Assembly (NCBI RefSeq): GCF_002878395.1
Contig: NC_061118.1
Span: 132,608,705 to 132,672,704 of the forward strand
Length of the DNA stretch: 64,000 nucleotides
Direction: 5' to 3'
From: Capsicum annuum
Lineage: Eukaryota; Streptophyta; Magnoliopsida; Solanales; Solanaceae
Each line of letters begins with the position of its first letter. Within the stretch, counting starts at the first letter, position 1. The notes under the pieces are model-generated. The model saw only the letters and a program-made list of their open reading frames with translations. It had not been told where the DNA came from and searched no databases. The position numbers were made by a program, and so were the translations under genes. Shown piece after piece: positions 36,605 through 48,396 of this stretch.

Positions 36605-38063
36605 TGATAACGCTCAACCTATACATCAATTTAGTGTAAGGCAATTGTCGTTAATATATTTATCAAACTTTGGAGTCGGGGTCGAATCCACAGGGAACAC
36701 CCCGACTCTACAGGGAACAATGTGAGTGGCGATTAAACTAGTTTCAAACTAAATCTACATGTTAAATTCAAACAAATAATACGAAAAGCTAAAATGGTGG
36801 TTTTCAATGATCAAACTAATGTTAAAGTTTAATTTGCTTCATAGCTCAAATCTTAAACTAAAATATTTCAAATCGATGATATAGAGAAAGTAGAGTTATG
36901 ATCAATATGATTAGTAATCCTCCATTGAATAACAATTGTAGTATTGGATTCTCGGGACTTTTGGAAAACACCAAATTATCAGTTTTGACAGTCCATCTAC
37001 GTGTTTCTCAACCTACCTAGATGTTGAACTCCCTAATTCTCTCGAACTTAGGAAAGCATTCTATTCATACTGATTTTATCTTGAGTTGATCAATCTTGTT
37101 ACAACATTAATCATTAGATGAGAACTTAACCTTTCCAAATCCTCATTGATAATTCACTTCTTACTAGGGTTGATTGCTTATCTCAAGCAAATCAACGGTA
37201 AACAAGACCTATTGTTTGCAACCAACAAAAAATAATTAATACAAAAGAATTATCAAGATGTTCCCACAATCACTCGAATCCTAACCAAATATTAAATCCA
37301 TGGAGGAATAATCATAGATCCCACAACCCTAGTTGTGGGTTTTAGTTCCACATGAGAAAGAAAGAGATAGCAACAATTATTTCGTCATTTAAAGTAATTA
37401 AACTTACAAAAGATGGAGTTTGAAGTTGATTCTTTTCCAAGTTCAAGAGCAAAATCTCAAAACTCAATCAAAGAGTTGAATATTCAATTCTAAGTTAAGA
37501 GCCCCAAAAATAAAAACAAACTCCACTGGAATAAGTTCCAAAATGTCTAGTACCCTGAATGAACCCTAAAACCTGTTATTTATTCCCATAACTTAAGAAA
37601 ATTTTAAAATAAAAATTTCAGAATTTTTCTTTTAGGTGACGACATGTGTGATAACTTATCACAAATCTGATAAGTTATAAGGTATGTTGTCAGAACTTCT
37701 GCTACAATATGATGACTTCTGTGATAACTTATCAGATTGGTGACAAATTATCACACATGTCGTCAGACATGCTTCTAATTTCTTGTGTTCTGCCTCAGTG
37801 TGATGACATGTGTGATGGCTTATCATAAATCTGACAAGTTATCACACAAGTCGTCAGAATTGCTTCCAAGTGTGAATTCTTCAAAACTTAATTATTTTCA
37901 CCAAAAATCATCCTCCTTGACACAACTTTCATATATTTCCATCCATCTTGACTTTCCTACAAAATCACATGAAATATTATAAAAAACAATGATAGTTACT
38001 TAAGAACTTATAATTATTCTGAGTTAAAAGCCTTAAATATGCTAAAGAAAAGCTAGCACATCA
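36605..38063 (-). repeat. Array C LTR d (subtype Y)
   Basis: 1459 bp. Similar to LTR b, including the three U3 palindromes (37637-37857). It has a roughly 20-bp local duplication near 36690-36710 (ACCCCGACTC / CAGGGAACA repeated). It ends CTAGCACATCA, then the CTTGT target copy. Confidence 0.88.
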
Positions 38064-38234
38064 CTTGTATGTTCCTACCATACCTTATTCATAAACTATG
38101 TAACCCATACTTCTAACCATACAACTATGACCAACCAAATCGTACCACATCATATGAGAAGTACCCCAAGTCGTCTGATGTCTAGAAGCCAAAAACTAAA
38201 AAATTTTCTAAGGGCCAAAACTCAGGGTGTTTTA
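38064..38234 (-). repeat. B3 5' LTR, part 2
   Basis: Starts with CTTGTATGTTC, exactly continuing the LTR broken at 29731, and runs to GGGTGTTTTA, the equivalent of the B3 LTR end at 22539 with a final C-to-T change. Confidence 0.88.
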
Positions 38235-39033
38235 TCAAGGCTTCCTTATTGAACAAGGATATGGATATCTCTAGACTTGTGGTGTATATAAAATAATTTG
38301 AAGATGAAAAGAAGAAGCAAATAGAGATAAGAGAGAGGCAAAATAAGGAGATTCAGTATTTAGATTAGTGTAGAGGTTAGCAACAGAGTGGTAGAGGTGG
38401 TGGAAAATGGTCCAAGAAGATGTGGGCAATTCTGGTTCCTATTCGATGATTGTCGTTTTTAGAGTAGTGATGGTCCTAGTGCACAAATTTACCAATCCCA
38501 GGCTAATGGGGCCCAGTAAGCTGCATTCTATTCTCCATGTTAATTTTGTGGTCAATTGTATGTTGCTAGTTTATCAGCTCTAATACCAAAGAATGCTACT
38601 TCTAATCTGATATTGGTCGGAATCGTCTGTATGCTATGGCCACTCTCCAAGAGTTTGAGGTGTCTCTTGATATCATCGATGGTATGTTGCAACTCTTTTC
38701 CCATGATGTGTATTGTTTGCTTAATCTGAGGTCTACTCTTTCTGATGGACCCCGTATGAGGCTATTCATTTTGGTTTTTGACTTGAGTATATTTTGGATC
38801 ACTTCTCTGTGTCTACTCTGGTGGGTTACTCTGTTGTGGCTAGGAGAGTCTATAGGGGTTGTGCGGTATCTATCCATGGTAGGGAGACTTTGGCAGACTT
38901 GATAGAGTTGGATATGGTTAATTTTAAAATTATCTTAGGAATGGATTGGCTCCATTCATGTTATGCCTCTTTAGATTGTTGGACCCGTAAGGTCATTTTT
39001 AAATTTCCTAATGAGTTGATTATTGAGTGTTAA
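38235..39033 (+). pseudogene. gag: B2 gag end and protease, degraded
   Basis: Continues the B2 gag frame after B3 (KDMDISRLVVY, then a Lys/Glu/Gln-rich basic-acidic stretch and SGRGGGKWSKK near 38390). The protease starts near 38640 (EFEVSLDIIDGMLQLFSHDV). The active-site region reads CLLNLRSTLS, with Asn for Asp. 38794-39033 gives SVVARRVYRGCAVS and [17 protein letters not shown]. Stops and frame changes are frequent. Confidence 0.82.
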
Positions 39034-40521
39034 ATGAGTTCCGTAGAGCCTAAGGGAAGGTTTATTTCTTATCTTAGAGCCCGAAAGTTAATTTTCAAGA
39101 GGTGTATTTATTATGTGGTTTGGGTTAAAGATTCTAACTCGGAGGGTCCTTCATTATAATAATTTCCCACGGTGAACAAACTTCCTGAGGTCTTCCCTAA
39201 TGATCTATTTGGTGTCCCTCCCAATAGAGAAATTGATTTTGAGATTGATTTTCTCCCAAACACTTATCCTATGTCTATCCCTCTCTATAGAATAGATCCA
39301 GTTGAGTTAAAAGAGCTTTAAGAAGCAGTTGAAAGGTCTCCTTAAAAAGGGTTTTATTCGCCCCAGTGTGTCTCTATGAGGTGTGCCTTTTCTCTTCATG
39401 CGTAAGAAGGATGGTTCCCTTCGGATGTGTATAGATTACCGCCAGTTGAATAAGGTGACAGTGAAGAATAAGTACCCTCTTTCTATAATTGATGACCTTT
39501 TTGACTAGCTTTAGGGTTCAAAGTATATTTCTACTATTGATCTCTATTCTAGGTACCATCAACTAAAGATTAGGGAGATGGATATCCCTAAAACTGCTTT
39601 CTAAACCTGATATGGTCATTTTGAGTTATTGATGATATTTTTTGGTTTGACTAATGCCCAGTGACATTTATGGATCTTATGAGTCGGGTATTCTGTCAGT
39701 TCCTGAATTTGTTTGTGATAGTGTTTATTGATGATATTCTAGGGTATTCAAAGAGTGAGGCAGACCATATCGATCAACTCCGCAAAGTGTTACAGATCCT
39801 TAAGGATCAATGATACATTTTTGGGTTGTGTTTTCTCTAGTGAGGGGATCATGGTGGATCCACAGAAAGTTTCGGTGGTTAAGAAGTAGCCTAGACCCAT
39901 GACTCTAATCGATATTCGAAGCTTCTTGAGTTTGGCCAAATATTATAGGAGGTTTGTTGAGATTTATCATCTATTTATTCTTCGATGACTAGACTGACTC
40001 AAAAAAAGGTGAAGTTTCTGTGGTTCGATGCTTGTGAGGGTAGCTTTGAGAAGTTAAAGGATAAGCTAACTTTTGATCTTGTCTTAACCCTTCTCGAGGG
40101 TACTGATGGTTTTGTTGTCTATTGTGATGTGTCTCGTGTAGGGCTTGTTTTTATGTTGATACAGCATGGTAAGGTTGTGACCTATGCTTCTCAGCAGTTT
40201 AAAGTTCATAAGAAGAATTACCCGATGCATGGATTGGAATTATTGGCTGCAGTTTTTGCCTTAAAGATTTAGAGTCACTATTTGTATAGGGGGTATGTTG
40301 ATATCTTTTTAGATCATAAGAGCCTAAAGTATGTGTTCACGCAGAAGGAGCTGAATATCAGGAAAATAAGATGGCTTATGTTGCTTAAGGACTATGACAT
40401 GAGTCTTCACTATCATCTAGGTAAATCTAACATAGTTGCTGATGCTCTTAGCAGGTTTTCCATGGGTAACTTGTCTCATGTGGACGAAGAGATGCGAGAA
40501 TTGATGAAAGATATTCATTGA
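39034..40521 (+). pseudogene. pol: B2 reverse transcriptase and RNase H, degraded
   Basis: The RT N-terminus (NREIDFEIDFLPNTYPMSIP) starts near 39225. The palm, with FIDD intact in [19 protein letters not shown], is at about 39710-39760. The thumb is interrupted near 39815-39830, where part of the domain is missing. RNase H at 39985-40272 reads [15 protein letters not shown] and [11 protein letters not shown], and 40282-40521 reads DHKSLKYVFTQKELN and NIVADALSRFS. Stops separate these blocks. Confidence 0.86.
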
Positions 40522-40559
40522 CTGGCTAATCTTAGAGTTTGTCTCTTGAATTCTGAGGA

Positions 40560-41340
40560 TGGTGGTGTGATTGTTCAAGAGGTGGCAAAGTCATCTTGGT
40601 GTGAGGTAAAAGAGAAATAGGTTTGGACCCTATTTTAATGCAGATCAAGGATAATGTGGGTCACCAGAAGGTGACGAATTTTGATATTGGTGGTGATAGT
40701 ATCTTGAGGTACCAAGGTACAATGTGTGTTTCCGATATTGATGGACTACGAGGAAGGATTTTGGCTGAGGCCCATAAGTCGCGGTATATGGTTTATCGTT
40801 GCTCAACGAAGATGTACCATGATTTTTTATTGGTGGAATAACATTAAGAGGGATGTGGCCAATTTTGTTGCTAAGTGTGTGGTGTGTCAACAAGTAAAGG
40901 TCGAGCATCTAAAGCTTGGTAGGTTATACCAAGAGATCGAGTTGCTCATGTGAAAGTGGGAAGTGATTAATATGAATTTCGCTACCAATCTTCCACGATC
41001 TCAGATTCAGTTTGATTCGATTTGGGTCATCATAGATAGGATGACTAAGTCCACTCACTTTCTGCCAATAAGGACTAATTATTCTACTGGGGACTATGCA
41101 CAGTTTTTTTTCCAAGAGACCGTGAAGTTGCATGGTGCGCCTGTTTCTGTTATTTTTTATTATGATACTTAGTTCTCATTGCATTTTTGGCATTCATTTC
41201 AAAGAGGTTTGGGGACTAAGGTGAACCTTAGTACCATTTTCCACCCATCGATGGATGAACAAGCAGAGAGGATGATTCAAACATTAGAAGATATGCTCTG
41301 GGCTTGTGTAATTGACTTTGGTGGTAGTTGGGTTGATCAT
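40560..41340 (+). pseudogene. int: B2 integrase, N-terminal part, truncated by element D
   Basis: 40623-40800 is the lead-in and zinc-binding region (LRYQGTMCVSDIDGLRGR). 40840-40920 contains KCVVCQQVKVEH, the Cys pair of the HHCC fold. 40963-41172 is the core (DRMTKSTHFLPIRTNYSTGD). 41179-41340 continues (HPSMDEQAERMIQTLEDM) and stops where D inserts. The rest of integrase and the chromodomain do not reappear before 55804 and are deleted. Confidence 0.86.
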
Positions 41341-44300
41341 TGTTTTGCGGAAATTTTGAATTTTGAGAGTCGCTACTTAATTTATTTGAAAAGTAATTAA
41401 GAAAACCTTTATATGATACTTTAAACGATCCAAAATAGAAAAATCATTTAAATTTGAAGATTCTGAGTAAGCGGTTCCTATTAACGTTTTAGGAAGGTTT
41501 AAGGCACCTAAAACATCCGCTAACTTGCGGTTATCCAGGCTGTTTGAAAATATCTTTTGACTAACTTCAAGAAGATTGATTGTTGAAAAGTGATTGATTT
41601 TAGGAAAAAGACTTGTGTAAAATAGATTTGGACAACTTAGTAGGACTTTTAACTAAGTCTAAACAAACTAATAACAAAACATGTAAAAGGGGAAGGGTAG
41701 AAAATAAAAGATTTAGCCCATTGGCCCCAAATAAATAGACCCTGTCCTAATCTAATTGGGTTTTTGGCCTACTTGCACCTGCCCTAATCTAAATGTTTGG
41801 CCTTGACCCGTAACCTGTCCTAAAGCTATTTTTCATGCCCGTTGGACCAAAATATGTTCCACCTGTATTAAATTTATAATTTTGGCTTTGAGGCCCAAAT
41901 GAATAAGCAATGAAATAAATAAATAAATAAATAAATAAGGGCAACAATACAAATGAATAAATGAAGAAACGAGACTTTCAAGTCTCTTAGCTGTTTCAAG
42001 GGAACTTTAACCCATTCTTCTTCTTTCGAATATTTGTAGCCATGCACTATGTAATCGGTTTTGGATTCTCTTTCGGTCTTGACTCGAGAAAGTGGACCAT
42101 CTTCGCCCATTATGAAATGCATGGAGAAAAAGTCCATTTGGACTCCAAGGTGGGTTCATGCAAGGAAAAAAATGATGGAATTAATTTATGTTCTAAAGAG
42201 AGCGAATAAAACATTAAAGTAACCTAAGAAAAACATGCATCAAGCTCATGCGTAAGAATCAAACAAAAATAGCATAATGTAGCCATATGACTGAAAAGGA
42301 TAATCAATGGGATTTCCAATAATATTTTCTCTATGATTAATTGAGCACTATATTCTAAGACGTATAAACAGCTTTTAACAAAGGGAATTATGTCATCATG
42401 ATATTTCAATAAGGTTAACACGTTAATTATGCTAAACTTTAACACAGAAACCAAACAACTGAATTCATTGGTGCAAGATAACTTTTTGAATAACTTACTA
42501 CCAAGAAGCCGTATGAATGCAGAATTATAGATATTTTTACAACAAGCTTGGACAGGTTAAACTCAAAACCCAAGCTTTCAAGAAAACAAGATTTTCTTGC
42601 CAACTATGATGCCAATTAATCGGAAATTAACAATTTTTTAACTAATGAAAAGTTAAAAGATGAAACCTACGAACATGTTCCGAACAAATACAATCCAAGA
42701 CATCAAGCTCATACCAAATTCCAAAAAAGGAAAAAAAGAACTAAAGAAAAACCCAAAAGCAATACATCCAGTACTTCATAATAAACAAAGACCAATAGGT
42801 TCACCTCAGAAAAAAAAAAGACAAACTTATATATGTTTAACATTCAAAAAAAAACCAATAGCACACAGAAAAGAAACTAAATAGCTTAATATATTAAAAT
42901 CGGTTAGACGGAACAATATTAAAAAAACATATTTCTTGGGCAATCAGGTGGTATTTTTGAGCAATTTCTATTTAAATAAATTAGTATTAACCTTTGGTAA
43001 TGAGAAGAATAAAAACTCCAGCCTATTAAAGTAACCTACTGTAATCCCAGATATGCGAGACTAAGCATCACAAGAAAGCAAATGATCGCATATATTCAGA
43101 CACAAGCGACATACACAATTAATTTCTAGCCAATAGGGAAAACACGAATTAGAGGATTCCAATTTATATGAAAGAAACTTTTGGTCATTTATTAAAGGCA
43201 ACCATTTTATTGGATTAAAAAAACTTAGGAAAATCTTATTCAAAAAAAATAAAGCTTGAGCTCAAGTAAATACCGGTTATGAAATAAACAAAGAAATCTA
43301 GTCAAATAATTAAAGGCGCTCAAAACATCTGCAGTAACTTCTAGGGACAAAAATAAGCGATGAAGACACTTTCTTTATTCTTCAGTCTTTATTTAAAGGA
43401 AGAACAAATCAAATACTTCATCCCTTCTTTGACAAGTTATAATTAGTATCATACGTCAAGAGAATCCTTGGGGAATCATTAGTTAGAAAAGAAATGTTTA
43501 AATCACAACATTATGCAATGATCATATTCAAAACATCAAACAGAATTCAACCTACAGACCACTCAAAATAATTATAATGACTAGCCATATTCTCACGATA
43601 TCGTACGCCAAACGGTGAACTCAAACCACAGAAAATAATACTCCAACTTGGAATGACATATCGATTCCCAAAATAAGAGGAAAATAAATTGGAAACATGA
43701 ACCACAACCTGTAAAAATATTACTAGTTGATTCTTTGGATATTTTGAACAAGCATTTGAGCTAAAAAAATACTAATAGAAGAGAAAAGACAAGAACTTGC
43801 CAGAGGTGCTAACCAAAGAAACCATCTTTAGTGTTCAATTAAAAAACTGGAAGCTAAGACAGTGAACTAGACAAGAAAACTACAGGATCTAGATGACATA
43901 TATGTACCCATTAATTCATACGGTAAAGTTACTACTACTCAATATCGATAATCGCTAAACCAATTTATTACAACCAATTGACACCATTAATATGCGATAA
44001 TGAACTCGTTAAAATATTGAACTGAAGATTATTGCGCAACCATTATTTCCAATAAAACAACACATAACAAACTACTTCTACGAGTTTCATAGCTATCTAC
44101 AGCTATTCCCAGCAAGCAGGCAACAACATAATCATTATAAAGAAGGAGATGAAGCAGATACAAAGAAAACGATAACAGAAGTTAAAAATGAAATGGGTGT
44201 TACCTCCTTTGAGCCAGCAAAATGGGATCACGAACTTCATTGGAATCAGTAACTATTAAAAAATGTTGCCGTCAACTCGAAATCTTTAATTTTGCCAACG

Positions 44301-45439
44301 AATTTCACGAGACAGAAAATTTTTCTAAAAAATACACTGTATTTTTGGTCAAAGGGTTTTTTCAGCTTTCAAGACTTGGTTCCCTACTGTGTCCCTTTTA
44401 TAAGGAAATTTAGGCTCCTCATTTAATGTTCAATCGATATGGGAAAAGAAGTGAATGGGGGTAATTTTGGTTTTTTGGGGAATTTCTTTTTGGTGACGCG
44501 GTTTGACAGTTATATGTTGTATGAAAATCGTACAAACATTCCAAATTTGAAAAGGTTTTTAGATTTTGAATTTGTGGTTGTCACTATACAGACAGGGTCG
44601 GTCAGAGTGGTTGTTGGCGGGTTACAGATGGAGCTGGGTCTGGGTCGGGTTGGCGCTGGCTGACCCATTTCATTGATGTTGTTGTTGTTTTGTTGTTTAC
44701 GACTATTTTTGTATGTCTGTTTTCGTTGGTTGCTGATATTATTGAATGAGAAGGGGTAACACGGGTCGGATCAGGAGATTTTTGAGGCTTGGGTGGTGAT
44801 ATGTTATTGGGCCGTTGAGCCGGATTTAATTAAAAAGGACTGCTGATGTAGAAAGTTGTCAATTTAATTTTGGATCAAATTGGATAGGATTTGTTAAAAT
44901 TTTGGGGGTTATTTAAAACATAACCCCCAATTAAATTTAGAATTTACCCAAATTTAATTAATATTTGATCAAATTAAAAATTAAATTGGTCAATTGCATT
45001 ACAATTATGACCAATTTGATTTCGATTATGGTCAAATTGAATAAATTGGCTAAATCAAATCAAAATTTGATATGAATTAATCCTTCATTTAATTTCGGGC
45101 TTCTTGATTTAATAAAATCAAACAAGTATTTCTCCAAATAAATTATTTTTAAGAAAAAACTATATTAAAATCAAGATTTTAATTTTTTGAATTTATTTTC
45201 AAGATAAGCCTTGATTAAAATTCGATATTTTATAGAATAAATGTTTAAGTAATCAAATTATATCATCTCGTATAATTGAACACGATAATATATAATCACT
45301 ATTTAAAATAACAAAATTTATCTAAATAAATATTTTGAAAATCTTTTTATTCAGATGAAATAGATATTTTGATTTTATTAAAAATTGAAGAAACTCAGGA
45401 TTGACTTTAGTCGTGGTGGGCAAAAATTAGGTGTCAACA
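41341..45439 (-). repeat. D 3' LTR, 4.1 kb
   Basis: Plus-strand start TGTTTTGCGGAAATTTTGA, end TTAGGTGTCAACA. The first 2.87 kb align with 52989-55803. The last 1.24 kb (44205-45439) exist only in this copy. An AAAT microsatellite lies near 41912-41938. Confidence 0.85.
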
Positions 45440-45460
45440 ACTTCCCCCTCCCTTTGGGTA
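45440..45460 (-). other. D polypurine tract
   Basis: Plus strand ACTTCCCCCTCCCTTTGGG. On the minus strand this is a purine run abutting the LTR start TGTTGACACC. Confidence 0.8.
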
Positions 45461-46693
45461 GGGTGGATGCAAGTAACCCTGGGCAAAGGGAGGTTGACGT
45501 TCCTTATTTTTGTCCGACCACAAATTTGAATTTGAAAGACGTTGGCTTTTCGCACAAGTTTCATAGAGTTATAGCCGGATCTCAATATCAGATTTCCTAC
45601 ATATTTCATGTTACATGAGAATTCAGGCCACTTATAGTTCATAAATCTTGATCTAAAGTAAGATTTTTAAAAGATTCACCAGCTATCTCAGTTTTTAGAG
45701 TTTTTGATAAAACCAAAAAGCTAGGGAATACAGGGATTTGGGGGGAGGTTCGAATGCAGTCGAGTTTTCAAAATAGAGTCCAGCCTACATATCCTCGAGA
45801 TTTGGGGAATCAGACTACTTGTAGTTTGACTCAATCGATAGAAAATATGGTCTTTTATTTCAAACGATCTTTGGCTCAGGATGAGTGAGAAATTGTTCGA
45901 GTTATGAAAAAGAGGCTTGTAACCTCTTAACCATGAACGTGGATCTCTTCAGATCCATAGGTAAGAATTTACCTGGACATAATTTCCAAAACTTTGGGTA
46001 TGTTGTCACCTCGATTTAAAAGAAAGATAAGGTTAACCTTAATATGAGTTTAGAAATGTTTCAAAGGTGAATCTAAAACCAGAATATCCCAAAATTCCCA
46101 CACGCCTTCTAATAGAGGGTGTGGTTGGATGGTGGTGGCGATAATCCTTTAGCTCGCACCCAAAGAGTTTGTGTCCCTCTTTAAACTATATCCTGTTTTA
46201 CTGCTAAGAAAGAGTTCCACGTTATGCTGCGTCCTATCTGGAGTCATCCGTACCTATGGTTTTGATTTGAGATTTTCATCCTCTCAGATATTGTCGACAA
46301 TGTTTCAAACAAAAGGGTTAATCCTTACCATAATTCAAGAAAGAGGTATAAGGTTTTTTACCTTATCTCTACGAGAGTTATTGCCTAAAAAATGAAGTCA
46401 TCCTTTCATATACCTGTTTAGAAGGAAATAAATTACAACAACAGACATAATAACCATCTTTCTTGTTGTATATATATCTTATTTGTCGGTTGAATATGTC
46501 TTCAAGTGGGGTGACCCTTTTGGACACTGATGACGCTTTATGTAGAACGGTCCCTGCAACCGTGTAATCTTATGCTGAAGCGGCAACCATTTGGCCACCT
46601 ATAATGATAGTTGTATGATAACCACTCCAGTCATTGCCAATAATTCTTTACATATGATCTCGGGTAAGTCTTGCGCATCTTTTGTATCGATAC
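45461..46693. other. D internal region near the 3' LTR, no gene seen
   Basis: About 1.2 kb with short frames only and no domain recognised. It probably forms the 3' untranslated part of D. Confidence 0.5.
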
Positions 46694-47222
46694 GACTTAT
46701 AGATTTCCCTTGAATTGTTAATATTTGGATAATCTCGCGCATTATTTGATGTTGGATATGAGGAAACTTACAAATATCCTTTGAATTGCTAGCTTCTAGG
46801 TGATCCTCCATATTATCCGACCTTGGATAAGAGATGACTTACAGATATTCCTCTAATCGCTAGCTTTCAGGTATTCCTGCACATCATCCGACTTTGGAGA
46901 CAATATGACTTATAGATATTTCTAAAATTTCTAGTCCTTGGGTAATCCTACACATAATCGATCCTGGATATGATGCGGCTTATTGAGAACCCTTGGAGTT
47001 ATCAATTTTATGATCTTGTATATTCCCCGGTAAGGATTTAGTTGCGACTTATGGATAACCTTAGGACTATTGATTTTTGGGTAACCTTGTGCCCTATCTG
47101 GTTAGGATGTTGTTGCGTCTTAGGAATGACCTATGGGCTATCAAATCATAGGTAATCTTGCAGACTATCCTATTTCAAATAATATTGCTTATAGATGACC
47201 CTCAAATTGTCAATTTTTAGGA
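46694..47222. repeat. D degenerate tandem repeat, about 71 bp, 7 copies
   Basis: Units open with GACTTATAGATAT-like words (46694, about 46765, 46837 and 46908, then more diverged copies near 46979, 47048 and 47118, and a partial one near 47190). A middle word resembling TTTGGGTAATCCT recurs. Copies are much more diverged than the adjoining 57-bp array. Confidence 0.65.
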
Positions 47223-47309
47223 AATCTCAAAGGTTGTTAGCTTTTAGATAGCGACTTAAAGCCGTCCCTTTAATCATGTGCTTTTGATATATTTAAACAC
47301 TAATAAAAT

Positions 47310-48278
47310 AATGATATATCCTCGATGCCAGCGTATGCTATCCTACGTGTCAACAGATATTAGATGTTGATGATATCCTCAATGCCAGTGTATGATATCT
47401 CATGTGTCAACAGATATTAGATATTGACGATATCCTCGATGCCAGTGTATGCTATCTCGCGTGTCATCAGATATTAGATACTGATGATATCCTCGATGTC
47501 AGCATATGCTATCTCGTGTGTCAATAGATATTAGATGCTGATGATGTCCTCGACACCAGCGTATTCTATCTCAAATGTCAACAGATCTTAAATGTTGATG
47601 ATATCCTCGATGCCAGCGTATAATATCTCATACGTCATAATATATTTAATGAAGATGATACCCTCGATGCCAGTGTATGATATCTCGCGTGTCATCAGAT
47701 ATTTAATATGGATGATACCCTTAATACCAGCATATGATATCTCATGTGTCATCAAATATTTAATGCGGATAATACCCTCAACGCCAGTATATGATATCTA
47801 GCACATCATTAGATATTTAATACGGATGATACCCTCGATGCCAGCGTATGATATCTTGCGCATCATTAGATATTTAATGCAGATAATATCCTCGATGCCA
47901 GCATATGATATCTCACGCGTCATTAGATATTTAATATAGATGATATCCTCGATGCCAGTGTATGATATCTCGTGCGTCATCAGATATTTAATATGGATAA
48001 TATCCTTAACGCCAGCTTATGATATCTCATATGTCATCAGATATTTAATATAGATGATACCTTTTATGACAGTGTATGATATCTCACGCGTCATCAAATA
48101 TTTAATATAGATGATATCCTTGATGCCAGCATATGATATCTCGTGCGTCATCAGTTATTTAATACAGATGATACCCTCGATGCAGCGTATGATATCTCGC
48201 ACGTCATCAAATATTTAATGCAGATGATATCCTCGACGCCAGCATATGATGTCTCGCACTTCATCAGATATTTAATGT
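47310..48278. repeat. D tandem repeat, 57 bp x 17
   Basis: 969 bp equals 17 x 57. Unit landmarks on the plus strand are GATGATATCCTCGATGCCAG, TATGATATCTCGCG and TCATCAGATATTTAAT. The leftmost five or six units carry AGATATTAGAT in place of AGATATTTAAT, a second subtype. One unit near 48180 has a one-base deletion, offset elsewhere. Confidence 0.92.
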
Positions 48279-48396
48279 GATGGCTCCCTTGGTGATGAAA
48301 ATGATATGTGATGGCCCTCATGGCAATGGAAATATATATGATGGACCTCTTGGCAATGGAATGAGATAAAATGGCCCTCTTGGCAATGAAGATGAT
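48279..48396. repeat. D short tandem repeat, about 30 bp, 4 copies
   Basis: Units beginning GATGGCCCTCTTGGCAATGG or close variants, directly abutting the 57-bp array. Confidence 0.75.

Larger units (their letters stand above)
29732..38063 (-). mobile_element. C: array of four LTRs with collapsed internal regions
   Basis: 8.3 kb inserted in the B3 5' LTR. LTR a (29732-31147), 29 bp, LTR b (31177-32616), 77 bp, LTR c (32694-34121), 2483 bp, LTR d (36605-38063). LTRs start TGATAACGCTCAAC on the plus strand and end CACATCA. The sense is minus: primer-binding sites lie left of b, c and d, and a tract reading AAGTTGAGGGTAT lies right of b and c. The outer edges have CCTGT/CTTGT, one mismatch. LTRs a and c are one subtype, b and d another. 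No RT or integrase is present, so it is non-autonomous (LARD- or TRIM-like). The primer site resembles the tRNA-Asp type of Athila/Tat-related elements. Confidence 0.85.
20177..38234 (-). mobile_element. B3: minus-strand chromovirus inserted in B2 gag
   Basis: 3' LTR 20177-22539, polypurine tract 22540-22550, pol about 22698-25815, gag to 27361, primer site about 27554-27570, 5' LTR 27576-29731 plus 38064-38234. The 5' LTR is split by array C. Same family as B1 and B2 but opposite to B2, so B2 and B3 LTRs form an inverted pair. No clean 5-bp duplication is visible at 20172-20176 versus 38235-38239. Confidence 0.88.

Noticed and set aside
47592..47801. Plus-strand ORF with repeated MISSMPAYDIS-like text
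   Set aside because: Simple translation of the 57-bp tandem repeat on the antisense strand; not a gene.
47310..48278. Possible CRISPR array
   Set aside because: Repeat units are contiguous with no unique spacers, and the context is a plant retrotransposon.
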